Source: Vicugna pacos
Taxonomy: Eukaryota > Chordata > Mammalia > Artiodactyla > Camelidae
Reading direction: 5' to 3'
DNA length: 64,000 nucleotides
Assembly: GCF_048564905.1 (NCBI RefSeq)
Contig: NC_133008.1
Span: 7,586,453-7,650,452, forward strand
Part shown: positions 54,080 through 64,000 of the stretch, piece by piece
How the letters are laid out: each line of letters begins with the position of its first letter
Numbering within the stretch: position 1 is the stretch's first letter
Program-made: the position numbers and the translations under genes
The notes under the pieces: generated by a model
Databases searched by the model: none
The model's input: only the letters and a program-made list of their open reading frames with translations
What the model was told of the DNA's origin: nothing

Positions 54080-54850
54080 ATACCTGGCAGGCCAGGTGGG
54101 CACAGCCCCTGCCCTCATGGAACTTCTGGGGGAGACTGGAGGAACACCCCATCCAGGCCTGAGGCATCAGGGCGCTTTGAAAGGGAGAAGACACCTAAGT
54201 GGAGATACATAAGTAGGAACTGGGAAGAGGGACCTTAAAAGCCTTCTGTAGCCCGGAGCCTTCAAGGATGGGTAGAGTCCAGTCACGATGGGTAGAAAGT
54301 AGAGTTTGTACACGAGGGGGCTGAGGGCACGCGGGGCGAGAAGGCAGGAGCAGTGCTGCTTGCAAGGAGTGAGCCTGGAAAGAGGGTTAATCGGCACTTA
54401 GAACATTTAGTCCTTGTACCCTGGTCAGGGGGTTGGAACTAATCCGAAAAGCCAGGAAGACCCCTAGGGAGTTTTCAGACGGGCTGCATCGAGCACTTTG
54501 GCATTCAAGTTGGGTGAGGATGGACCTGGGGGCCAGACCTCCGGCCGGGGCTGGGGGGCCGGTGGGGAGCTGCTTAGCTGTCTGGGGCGAGAGGAGTCGG
54601 TGGCGGCTGGTTCTCCTGGTGCCTGGGGGCAGACTGGCTTGGGCTCGGGCTTCACTAGCTGTGAGAGGGGAGGGAAGGAGGGGGCAGGGTCACGGGAGGG
54701 CTCTTGTGTTTCGGGTCTGGATGGCCGTGAGGAGCAGAAGGGAGGAGCCTCTTGGGTGCAAGAGAAGATGGTCGAGGTGGGACATCACGGTGGAGGCTCC
54801 CAGGATGCTGTGGGAATTTGGTTCTGAGGCTCTGGATTGACAGTGAAAAC
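54080..54850 (+). mobile_element. L2 LINE 3' region
   Basis: CCCTGCCCTCATGGAACTTCTGGGGGAGACTGG, AGGCATCAGGGCGCTTTG, GAGGGCACGCGGGGCGAGAAGG, GGAACTAATCCGAAAAGCCAGG and GAGGATGGACCTGGGGG follow the sense L2 3' region loosely. It is very diverged, with no coding remnant. Confidence 0.6.
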
Positions 54851-56469
54851 TCAGGGAGGAGGTGAGAGCTCTGAAGGGGGCTCTGCAGAGAGATGGGGGA
54901 GAGGGCTCGTCATGCAGCCTGAGGAACCCACCAAGATGAAGGGAATTCGGTTTAAGGGAAGGGCATGGGGAGGGGCCCACAGAGGAGGCAGCAGACAGAA
55001 GCAGGTGGGGAGAGCCCGGCTGTGAGAGTGGGGTGGAGGCCCCAGGTGAGCCAGCCCGCGGGGTCAGGCGGCACCAAGGCCAAAATGTGGCCCCTGGGCC
55101 CCAACAGGGAGGTCAGTTGAGAACTTGGTGAGTGTTATCTGGGGGCAGGGGGAGTCGAGGGGTGGGTGGGAGGTGTGGGGGAGAGGCAGAGGCGGGGCTG
55201 AGCCCGGAGGTGGGCAGGGAGCTGGGCGGTGCTCAGGAGGGAGAGAGCCTTAGTGTGGGTGGCAGCGGAGCGGCCAGGGGAGTGGGGGAGACCAGAGGGC
55301 TGAAGCGAGGGCCCTGCAGAGGTAGGAGGAGGCAGGGTCCAGGCCAGGAGGAAGGACAGGTCTGGGTTGGGAGGACGAGGAAGTCACCTCTGCGACTTCT
55401 GTTTCTTCGGTGAAGGGGGAGGCGTGCTGAGCACCCGGGGAGACTGGAGCTGGATGGACGAGAGGAGGAAGGGTCTAGGCGTTCGGGGGCTGAGGAGGAT
55501 CTGTGGATCTGGCGTGGCTTTCCTCACCACCCCTCCCTACTCTGGCTGCTTAGGGCCCCAGCCCGCCGGAGAGCAGGCACGGATTCCGGACCAGGGCGGC
55601 TTCTGGACCGACCCCGGCCCGCCTACGTGCAGGCTCCCAGCGGGGGCCCACCTGGACCTGGTCCTGCCCGCACCCAGGTGGGCAGGTGCAGAAGGAGCCT
55701 TCGAGGACCCAGAGGCTGGAGGCTGAGGGCTGCTGCGGGCGGGGGGCCGTGGAGGAGCAGAAGCAGCCCAGGGCAATGTGGCTTCCAGAGGGAAGGCCCC
55801 CCTCGCAGAGGAGCCCACGGGCCGGCCCTCCCCGCGCCTGCTGCTCAGCTGCTGCAGGAGGCCCGGGCCGCACATGGCTCCTGGGCGGCCGTGAGAATAG
55901 GCAGCGACTGTCTTCGGCTTGGAAAAGCTTTGCTTCAAAGAGATTTGATGTTCATTGGACTCTGGGGAGAAAAAGCTCTAAATAGTAGAACCTCAGCGGA
56001 GAACACAGATGAGACTTGGTTCCTTTCCTTCGCTTTGTGCCTGATGACTAAGCCTGCTCTGACAGTGCTGAGCCGTAATTTGAATTTGCAGCCAGTGTGG
56101 AGCATCTGGGCCTATGAGGGACAGGGACTCCAAGGCTGGGCAAAGGCAACCAGTTCCAGAAGGTGGTGTTTTTCCTCCCATACCTGTCAGCGACAAACCT
56201 GGGTTTTCTGTGTTGGCCCGCAGCCCTGAATTCCCCAGGTGTCCCCTTTGTCCGTGGCTGGGGGCAGCGCCTGCTGTGTCAGCCCTCCCACTAGGCTGTG
56301 AGTCCCAGGCCGACGCCTGTCTGCAGCCTCGGCCCCTGTGGCCCCAGGATGTGGCACTGTGTGTGGTGATGGATTTGGGGTCAGTGGGTTGTTGGATGAA
56401 CTGATGAATGTATGAGAAGGGAATCGCTGGGCTCCTCAGAGAGAACAGTGGGCTTACAGGATTTGTTTC
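54851..56469. other. Unassigned GC-rich sequence, no gene seen
   Basis: Purine-rich to 55430, then GC-rich to 55900. The 200- and 229-codon frames (55627-56229 plus, 55993-56682 minus) overlap one another on opposite strands, show no domain, and the second enters an L2 block, so neither is called. No paired splice sites were seen. Confidence 0.45.
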
Positions 56470-56760
56470 ACGCTGGCGTTCAGCCCCTCCATCTAAGCCA
56501 CATGCTGTCACTGGAACAATCTTCCCAATGAAACCCTGCCTTTGGAGCTTCCTCTTCTCAGAACCCTCAGCGGCTCCCTGCTTCTTCAGCGTCAAATCCA
56601 GATGCCCCAGCCTGGCGCACCTCTGGGGCCTGCCTGCCAGCCGGGATGGGCATCCCCTTGCCCTCCGAACACACCTGCTCACCCTGCCTCTGCACCTTTA
56701 TCCCTGAGTCCTTGTACCCAGAGCCCCGTTCCTCAGACAGCATGGAATGAAGGGCAGAGG
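56470..56760 (-). mobile_element. L2 LINE, antisense
   Basis: CATGCTGTCACTGGAACAATC, CCCTGCCTTTGGAGC, AACCCTCAGCGGCTCCCTGC and TCAAATCCAGATGCCCC match antisense L2 (atcatgtcactcc... aaaacccttcaatggctcccattgc... aaatccaaactcc). Confidence 0.75.
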
Positions 56761-56779
56761 CTGTGGACTAAGAATGTCT

Positions 56780-57062
56780 GGGTTCAGAATGTAAAATGGT
56801 GCAGCTGCTATGGAACACAGTATGGGGGTTCTTCAAAAAATTAAAAACACCATCGCCATATGATGCAGCAATCCCACTTCTGGAAATCCCACATGCCTCA
56901 AAGAATTGAAAGCAGGGACATGAGATATTTGTACACTCATGTTCACAGCAGCATTACTTACTAAAGCCTAAAGGTGGAAGCAACCCAAGTGTCCATGGAT
57001 GGGTGAATGGACAAGCAAAATGTGGTATGTAGCCTTAAAAAGAAAGGAAATTCTCATACACA
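56780..57062 (+). mobile_element. L1M LINE ORF2 fragment, sense
   Basis: AATGTAAAATGGTGCAGCTGC, TATGATGCAGCAATCCCACTTCTGG, TCATGTTCACAGCAGCATTAC and GGTGGAAGCAACCCAAGTGTCC are sense ORF2 C-terminal sequence. Truncated at both ends and broken. Confidence 0.88.
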
Positions 57063-57094
57063 CTGTGTCTCAGACTGGGTATCTTATATAAGAT

Positions 57095-57560
57095 ACATGC
57101 GTATCTTTATCTAGATACATAGACAGATTCTTTTCTCACAAAACAGGATCACACAGTAAATATTATTGCTAAAAATAGCCCAATATTCCACATCCATTTC
57201 CTTGTGTGATTAACTCTGCTTCTGCAACTTCATGAGTGCCGCGTAAGAGTCCATCACGACTGTGTGCCCAAATCTATGCAGCCAGGCCTCTGCTGCTGAA
57301 CATTGAGGCTGTTTCCAGTTTTCTGCTTATAAATAATGCTGCACTGAACATCCCTGTACACGCTCACTTGCTCATCTATCTAATTTCCTCTTGACAGATT
57401 CCCCAAATCGGAATTGCTGAGTCAAATGGTATGCAAATTTTTAAGCTTCTTTTCCACACAGTATTTCCAAAGTCCCCTCTCAAAGGGTCGTATCAGTGTG
57501 GGTGACTCCCCCTCGGGATGTACCAGAGTGTCCACCCTCATCCAGCAGTGAGTGGTCCGT
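57095..57560 (-). mobile_element. L1M-type LINE, antisense
   Basis: TTTCCAGTTTTCTGCTTATAAATAATGCTGCACTGAACATCCCTGTACACGCTCACTTGCTCATC and TCGGAATTGCTGAGTCAAATGG are a well-known antisense L1M (or HAL1) 3' UTR. It is not continuous with the sense L1 fragment to its left. Confidence 0.75.
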
Positions 57561-58289
57561 TTACATTTTTTTCGTTTTTTTAAAAAAAATTGATAGCATA
57601 CCGTTGCTATCTGAGCTGATAACATGTGTTAATCATTGCCCCGTCCCAGGGATGTTCAAAATTCTCCCCTCACTTAATTTCCCCCATGAGGACAACATCA
57701 GTGTCCCTCTCTTTTAGGCTTAGGGTGGAGGCTCAGGACCTGGTCAGGGAGCAGGGAGACTTGAGTCACTGCAGATCGGGGGGCCCACGGGTCACCAGTG
57801 AGGGTCTTTGCACTCCTGTCAGTACAAGAGGGGTCAACTGGGGCCCCTGGGAGTGAAGTGCCAAGGAAAGGGTTGGTACCTGGGCTGAAAATTATCTTAA
57901 ATCGTTTCAGTCTTTAATGAACACACATCCCACTGACAATCTGCAAACAGAGTCTTATATGAGCAGAGGCTGGGGGAAGAATGAATGACCATGCCCAGCC
58001 ACGGGCTAGGGATTAACATCTTCTCCCTCAAGGTGGTGACTTCCAACCTTGAGACCTCCTTGGCTCCGGAGCTACTGAGAACTTCTTGGCACTGAAGCCT
58101 TGGTTATTGGTTCAGAGGTCACATGACTGTCACATCCCACATAATGGCATTGTGGGTGAATCTACGAAGAAAATGGGCTTTGATCTGTGCACCATCCCAA
58201 GGTGACCTCCAGATCTACTTTTGGTGTCACTAAGAAAAGTTTTTTTTTTTCTAACTTAATAAAAAGTTGGCAAAATGAAAAAGTTGGGG
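57561..58289. other. Unassigned sequence, no gene seen
   Basis: No recognised family between 57600 and 58230; a T-run lies at 58241-58252. Confidence 0.35.
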
Positions 58290-58835
58290 GAAAAAAGGAG
58301 TCCAGGAAATTAAATCCAATCCCACCACCTTAAAATATAATTTCTAGTTGTTTGTTCCTTCCTTTTTAGTTCTTATTTACATATATTAGTTATAATCAAT
58401 AACATATGTTATTTTCTATTCTGGTTTTCTTACCTCATATTGAGTAAACACTTTCCTATGTTTGAATACAGCCATCCTGATTATTTTCATGGTTCCGTGG
58501 TAGTCCATCAAATGGGTGTACCCCAGTTCATTGTTTGGCATTTAGGTTATGTCCAAGTTTTTACTTCATATAAATAAACTCTTGCTTTTGCTTAATTGAG
58601 AAAAGGGAATGGCTTTTCTGGAAGCATCTTTTTGGTCCATAATGTATATTGCCAGTGTGTTTTCTAAAAGGGCTGTATCAGTTTACAGTCATGAGTGTGC
58701 GTACCACTTTCACTTCAAGCTCTCCAGCATTGGGTATTGTTATTTTTTTTTAAGTTTCCTTTTTAATATCTCAGGGAACAGAAGATACAGATTGACTTAT
58801 GTTCATTTTAAAGATTGATAACCATATTATCTTCT
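58290..58835 (-). mobile_element. L1M-type LINE, antisense
   Basis: Order: GTTCATTGTTTGGCATTTAGG, CATATAAATAAACTCTTGC, GTATTGCCAGTGTGTTTTCTAAAAGGGCTGTATCAGTTTACAGTC and CTCTCCAGCATTGGGTATTG. These follow the antisense L1M/HAL1 3' UTR. Diverged. Confidence 0.65.
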
Positions 58836-58889
58836 CATTATTAATTGTAGGGACATGAAAGCTGTGCTTAGAACAATTTCTCAGTGAAA

Positions 58890-59345
58890 ATTATTATGTA
58901 TTTGAGTATTTCCTGTGTGTGGGGAGCCTGATGGTGAACACTAAGGCATGTGGAAGTCATGGTCTCTGCTCTCTAAGAGTGCTCTAGAAGTTGTCTACAT
59001 TCTCGGTTTCTGAAAAGGTATATAAAGTTTGATAAGAATACATGATACACAGTTTAAATGGTGTCTCAAGAAAAAAACAGGCAAGCTGCCCCTAAGCCCA
59101 TGATAAATCATCTCACTAATGGTCTAGAGAAGGGCTGTTTAAGAAGTTAAAGGATCATTTCAGGCTGGGCTTTATGAGAGGAAGCTTTATGCTTGGGGTG
59201 GGGTGGGGTGGGGTGGGGCGGGGTGAGATGAGATTGTGCTGCCCCTTGAATGATGGCTAGCACTGTGTGGCCAGAGGAGGAAGGTCAGAGCATTTCAGCA
59301 GTGGTCCGGAGACGGGAAAGCGTGAGATAGGTTAAGTCAGATAGG
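58890..59345 (+). mobile_element. Probable L2 LINE
   Basis: TTTGAGTATTTCCTGTGTG, GATGGTGAACACTAAGG, GGCTGGGCTTTATGAGAGG, then after the GGGGT array CCTTGAATGATGGCTAGC and GAGGAAGGTCAGAGCATTTCAG fit sense L2 order. The similarity is modest. Confidence 0.5.
59195..59224. repeat. (GGGGT)6 array
   Basis: Six 5-bp units, the fifth being GGGGC. Four or more G-tracts in a row make a potential G-quadruplex on the + strand. Confidence 0.97.
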
Positions 59346-59384
59346 TTAAGTCTGGGTGAACTTTCACGGCAGTGGCCTGAAAGT

Positions 59385-59555
59385 TCACCCAGAGCACTCC
59401 TCAAACTTCCTTATGCCAAGCTCAGCTGGGGCTCTTGTTAAAATGCAGGTTCTGGCTCAGCAGGCTGGCTTGGGCGCCTGGGATTCTGTATTGCTAACCA
59501 GTTCCTGGGGACTGCTGCAGCCCATCCATGGAATAGCCCTGATCCAGACAATCCT
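59385..59555 (+). mobile_element. hAT-Charlie DNA transposon, MER5-like
   Basis: CTCCTCAAACTTCCTTATGCC, GGGGCTCTTGTTAAAATGCAGGTTCTGGCTCAGCAGG, GGGATTCTGTATTGCTAACCAGTTCCTGGGGACTGCTGC follow the MER5A/B consensus. Terminal repeats are eroded. Confidence 0.8.
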
Positions 59556-59699
59556 TTCCTTTTAAGGGTGGGGAAACTGAGTTCCAGCTGCAGCGGGATT
59601 ATAAACAGTTTGGGCTACAGCTCAGGATTTGTTTAGGAAACACTCGGATGTAAGCTTGGGACTGTTGGAGAAAAGTAAAAGACGTTGTTTGTGGCATGT

Positions 59700-59888
59700 A
59701 TTTCCAATGCCAGGTATTACTTGACATACTTTATCTCGGTTTCTCCTCATGACACCCCTACATAATAAGTAGTTTAGTTTCTATTTTCCAGAAGGAAAGT
59801 TGAGCCTGTGACAGCCAAAGCGGCCTGCCCAAGGTCGAATTAGTATCCTTTCAGGTCATCCCAGCCCCACAGCCGTGACCTTTCACCA
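59700..59888 (-). mobile_element. MIR, antisense
   Basis: CTTTATCTCGGTTTCTCCTCATGACACCCC, CTATTTTCCAGAAGGAAAGTTGAGCC and GCCTGCCCAAGGTCGAATTAG in antisense MIR order. Confidence 0.8.
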
Positions 59889-59999
59889 CTACCTTCAGTG
59901 TCACCTAAGGTGTTCAAGTACTTGCTCAGGCACTGGGACTTTGTTTTACTTTTGCTCCACTTTGGCATCTGAAACATTCTTTAAAATGTTCCAGGTAAC

Positions 60000-62334
60000 T
60001 TCCAGTTATGGAAAGATGAAAAAGTACTTTTTCCTATTCTTCCTGCTAGGAACAACTAAAAGCCATGGGCAGTAGATATAAAACCAACATAAGAAGACTG
60101 TTATGGTAGAGAGAAGAAGGTAGACCTGCCAGGGACCTCAGAACCAAGAAGTGACAGTGATGAGTTCCTAAAAGCCTTCTCTCTCCAGCCAGAGGACCAG
60201 GAAGGGGGCACCTCACAAGAGAGAAAAGTTTAGATAATAACTGCTTGATTCCAGCCAAGTGGTGTCAGTGGAGGTCACCTGAGGAGCAGCCCCGCCCAGC
60301 CAGGATGGGGCTTAGTGGGGAGATGGAAATCCCACTGTCACCGAGAGGTACCAAGGAGACCCTCCCCACGTCAGGTGTAACAGAGGTCAAGTGGGAACCT
60401 GGAGGCTACTCCCCACTGGCAGTAGTGAGATGGTATCTCCCTTTTCCTACAAGAGTGATGTCAGAGGAGCCAGCTAAAATGGAAGATTTAAATATGATCT
60501 AGAATCTCATAATACTTAAAATGTATGTGTTTCAATTGACAACCACTTATCATAACAAGAACCAGGAAAATTACAACCTAAATAGAAAAAGACAGTCAAT
60601 GGCCACCAGCAGCAAGATGGCAGAGATGTTAGAATTACCTGCAATGACTATTAAAGTAGCCACCATAGAAATGCTTCAGTGAGCAGTTATGAACATGCCT
60701 GAAACAAATGGAAAGCAGAGTCTCAACAAAGAGATAGAAGAGATAAAGAAAAACAAAATGAAGATTATAGAACTGAAGAATACAGAAACCAAAGCTAAAC
60801 ACTCAGTGGAGGGCATCAACAGCAGGACAGGGACAACAGAATAAAGAATCAGTGAACCAGAAGATAGAGTAATAGAAATTACACCATCTGAACATCGGGT
60901 AAAATAGACCAAAACAAAACAAACAAAAATGAACACAGCCTTAGGGACTTGTGGAATTACCACAAAAGATCTAACATTCTTGTTTTTGGAGTCCCAGAAG
61001 GAGAAAAGGAAGAGGGCAGATTGAAAAGTAACTTAAGAAATAATGGCCGAAAACTTTCCAAATTTGGCAAAAGACAAATTTTTGAAACTTTGAATCCTAC
61101 CATTTCAAAAAGCTAAGCAAATCCCAAATAGGATAAACCCAAAGAAATCCACACTGAGACTCAAGTCCAATTTCTGAAATCTCATAACAAGAAACAATCA
61201 TGAAGTAGTCAGAGAGAAGCAACACCTTACCTACAGGACAAATACAATTTGAATGACAGTATATTTCTCCTCAGAAACCATGGAGGCCAGAAGGAAGTGG
61301 CATAATAATTTTCAAGTGCTGAAACAAAAGAACTGTTAACCCAGAATCCTCTACTAAAAATATCCATCAGAAATGAAAAGGAAATCAAGACATTCTCATG
61401 TGAAAGGGAAATTGAGGGAATTTGTCACCAGCAGACCTACCCTAGAAGGAAATTCTCTGAAGAAAAGAAATATTAAAAGAAGGACTTTTGGAACATCACT
61501 AAGGAAAAGAGACCAACAGAATGAATAAAAACCATTTTTTTTTCCTCCTCTTGAATTTTCTAAGTGTGATAGTTGAAGCAAAGCTATAGCACTCCTTGAT
61601 GTGGTATAGAGGAAATAGTTAAGACAATTATAACATAAGTGGAGGAGGGTACAGGGAGGTAAGATTTCTACATCTCACTCAAATTGGCAAAATCACAATG
61701 CCAGTAAACTGTGACCGCTTATGTCTCTATAATATAATACCTAGAAAAACCACTGGGAACGTTATACAAAGTGATATGTGCAAGAACACTAGAGAGATCT
61801 CAAAGTGGAATTCAGAAAAGATGTTCGAGTAACCCACAGGAAGACAGGAAAAGTAAAACAGAAATAAAAAATAGAACAAACAGAATGAAAATTAAAAGCA
61901 CACACTTAAGCCCTGATATAAATAATTACATTAAATATAAATGTAAATGGTCTAACTATACCAACTAAAAGACAGAGACTGTCAGAGTGGATTAAAAAAA
62001 AACAAACCATGACCCAACTGTAAGCTGCCTACAGAAACTTACTTAAAATATATGAATATAGGTAGACTGAAAGTGAAAGGACAGAAAAAGATCTACATCA
62101 TGCAGATATTGATTAAAAGAAAGCAGGAGTGGCTGTATTAATAAAGTAGACTTCAGAGGAAAGACAATTGTCAGGGACAGAGAGGGACATTATATAATGA
62201 TAAAAAGGTTTATCCACCGAAAAGAGATACAGATCGTGAATGTGTATTCTCCAAAGACAAGAGCTAAAACATATGTGAAGCAAAAACTGAAAGCACTGAA
62301 AGGAGAAGTAAATCCGCACTTATTGTTGTAAAGG
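60000..62334 (+). mobile_element. L1M LINE: 5' region, ORF1 and ORF2 5' end
   Basis: From about 60520 the sequence follows L1M/HAL1 ORF1: GTCAATGGCCACCAGC, AAGATGGCAGAGATGTTAGAATTACC, GGAGTCCCAGAAGGAGAAAAGG, GAAATAATGGCCGAAAACTTTCC, GAAACCATGGAGGCCAGAAGG, and the ORF1 C-terminal GAATTTGTCACCAGCAGACC. After the inter-ORF region, AATTACATTAAATATAAATGTAAATGGTC and AAGAAAGCAGGAGTGGCTG belong to the ORF2 endonuclease part. Frames carry many stops. The segment 60000-60520 is a less certain 5' UTR. Confidence 0.8.
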
Positions 62335-62600
62335 GATCGATGAGGAAGATCTTTGCGGTGATGGGACGTTTCTGTCTGTTGACTGCAGTGGTTGCAGCAC
62401 TGATCTACATTGTGATAAAATTGCATAGGAGTATATGCACACAGTGCACCAGTGTCAGCTTCTCGATTTTGACATTGCACTGTACTTACGTAAGAAGTCA
62501 CCACGGGGGGAACTGGATGAACGGATCTAGAGAATTCTCTGTACTATCTGTAACTTCCTGTGAATCTATAATTAGTTCAAAATTAAAAGGTTTTTTTTTG
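62335..62600 (+). mobile_element. L1M/HAL1 3' UTR joined to the ORF2 5' part
   Basis: GATGGGACGTTTCTGTCTGTTGACTGC, GATAAAATTGCATAGGAGTATATGC and CTATCTGTAACTTCCTGTGAATCTATAATTAGTTC with AAAATTAAAAGG are the L1M/HAL1 3' terminus. It follows directly on endonuclease-region sequence, so most of ORF2 is absent. Confidence 0.75.
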
Positions 62601-63318
62601 AAAGAAAACTTCCAGGTAACAAATGCCAGTTTCTCAGTCTCACCACCCCTCTACTGCAAGCTGGAGGTGTACAGCCTGGCCCTCCTGCCCTTCTCAGCAC
62701 AAGCTGTCACGTGGTGTGTTTCAGTTAAGGCACCCTGTGAAGTTTCACTGGCTGATTCGATGTAGAAAAGTGGAATCAAGCAAAAACGTGGGACCAGGGG
62801 AAGAGAGACTTCTAAATATAGGAGGCTTCACAAACCAAAGCAACACTGTAACAGCCAGGACTGGGGAGGGAGTTGGAGGCCCCCGCATAAAATGCAGACG
62901 TTGGTTAAGGCTGCACTTGACAATGGAGAGAATGCCCATGAGGACGTCTTGCAGGCTGTGATGGGCATGGGCAGTGTTAGCAGGGACTTGATGGTGGGGA
63001 AGACTGGGTCCCCAGCCTGCATCTGAGGAGTCTCTGACCCCACCACCACCCATCTGCATGCTCTTATCGATTCTGGCATCACCTGGCTGATGGTTATCCA
63101 GGTTAGGGCTCCGGGGGATCTGGAGCGCAGCCTTCCAGCTGAGACGCTGGGTTTGTTCAGATGACGGGTGTCAGCCCACATATCTTGCTTCAGTTAAAGC
63201 TACAGAAGAAGCTGACTGCTACATTCCTCGGGACTTTCCCCCGTGCTTTTCCCTCTGCTGGAAAATCTTCCCTTATCCCCCTAATAACTAAGCCTCAGGC
63301 ATCAGGCCTCCTCTGTCT
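62601..63318. other. Unassigned sequence, weak L2-like end
   Basis: No recognised family to about 63220. CCCCCGTGCTTTTCCCTCTGCTGGAAAATC at 63238-63268 resembles antisense L2. Confidence 0.35.
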
Positions 63319-63331
63319 ATCTGCCATTCTT

Positions 63332-63897
63332 TTTTTTTTCAATTGAGTTATAGTCAGTTTACGATGTTGTGTCAATTTCCAGTGTAGAGCACAATTTTTC
63401 AGTTATACGTGAACATACATATATTCATTGTCGCATTCTTTTTCACCGTGAGCTACCACAAGATCTTGTACATATTTCCTTGTGCTATACAGTATAATCT
63501 TGTTTATCTATTCTATATATACCTGTCAGTATCTGCAAATTTCAAATCTCAGTCTGTCCCTTCACATCCCCCTCCCCACTAGCAACCACAAATCTGTATT
63601 CTATGTCTATGAATCTGTTTCTGTTTTGCATTTATATTCATTTGTCTTTTTCTTTTCTTTCTTTCTTTTTTTTTTTTTTAGATTCCACATATGAGCAATC
63701 TCATATGGTATTTTTCTTTCTCTTTCTGGCTTACTTCACCTAGGATGACATACTCCAGGGACATCCATGTTGCTGCAAATGGCATTATGTTGTCACTTTT
63801 TATGGCTGAATAGTATTCCATTGTATAAATATACCACATCTTCTTCATCCAGTCATCTGTTGGTGGACATTTAGGCTGTTTCCATGTCTTGGCTATA
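63332..63897 (-). mobile_element. L1 3' end with perfect 13-bp target duplication
   Basis: T-run, then TTCAATTGAGTTATAGTCAG, CAATTTCCAGTGTAGAGC, CCACTAGCAACCACAAATC, TTAGATTCCACATATGAGC, TCCATGTTGCTGCAAATGGC, GGCTGAATAGTATTCCATTG and CATTTAGGCTGTTTCC: antisense cetartiodactyl L1 from the 3' terminus into the ORF2 end. ATCTGCCATTCTT flanks it at 63319-63331 and 63898-63910. A T-rich tract interrupts it at 63650-63680. Confidence 0.95.
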
Positions 63898-64000
63898 ATC
63901 TGCCATTCTTAATGTAGATGAGAACCCAGTTCAAACTGGATGAGCCAGAAAAGGGCTTTCTTTCAGCTCATTTAATTGAAATCCCCAGTGTCCAAGAGAC
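63898..64000. other. Unassigned end of window
   Basis: Starts with the right copy of the L1 target site. CAGTTCAAACTGGATGAGCC resembles a common ancient repeat that I cannot name. Confidence 0.35.

Noticed and set aside
55627-56682. Opposed 200- and 229-codon frames in a GC-rich block.
   Set aside because: They overlap each other, the minus frame enters an antisense L2, and no domain is recognisable.

Overview
The window reads as nuclear DNA of a placental mammal, most likely a camelid (camel, alpaca or llama group). The host call rests on several SINE copies whose head is a tRNA-Ala(AGC)-like sequence with intact A and B boxes and whose tail reads AATAAATAAA then CCTAATTACC; this is the camelid tRNA-derived SINE (Vic-1 type). 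Several L1 3' ends of the cetartiodactyl kind, and older placental-wide repeats (MIR, L2, MLT1, MER5, MER20-like, L1M), agree with this. I worked from memory of the family consensus sequences and ran no search, so subfamily names are approximate.

I see no complete protein-coding gene. Every long open frame either lies in a repeat or microsatellite or is a GC-rich shadow without recognisable domains or splice structure. The best hint of a transcript is a 67-bp candidate exon at 20589-20655 with a strong acceptor and donor. The window is therefore best read as intergenic or deep-intronic DNA.

Layout: 1-10 kb is mostly unassigned sequence with camelid SINEs, MIR copies and two MLT1 LTR fossils, one split by an L1M insertion. 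10-16.1 kb is almost wholly L1M-derived, with one LTR-like fossil and a 186-bp polypyrimidine microsatellite. 16.3-20.7 kb is poor in repeats: a small GC-box cluster, an AT-rich block (17.5-18.6 kb) that looks like a conserved non-coding element, and the candidate exon. 21.5-26.8 kb holds an ERV LTR fossil, two MLT1 LTRs, a second polypyrimidine tract and a nested L1. 27-30.2 kb is mainly unassigned and has a good CTCF-like motif. 30.2-34.3 kb holds a MER20-like hAT element, two SINEs, L1 and L2, and an LTR fossil with a clean 5-bp target-site duplication. 34.3-37.7 kb is GC-rich and largely unassigned. 37.7-43 kb is L1-dominated. 43-56 kb mixes ancient LTR, L2 and MIR remnants with a short L1 that has clear target-site duplications and a CCAT satellite with 139-bp higher-order duplication. 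56-64 kb is L1, L2 and MIR, including an internally deleted L1M (HAL1-like) and an L1 3' end with a perfect 13-bp target-site duplication.

No operon, defence system, CRISPR array or novel gene system is visible. The points most worth checking are the candidate exon, the AT-rich repeat-poor block, the CTCF-like site, the GC-box cluster and several insertions whose age order can be read from their nesting.
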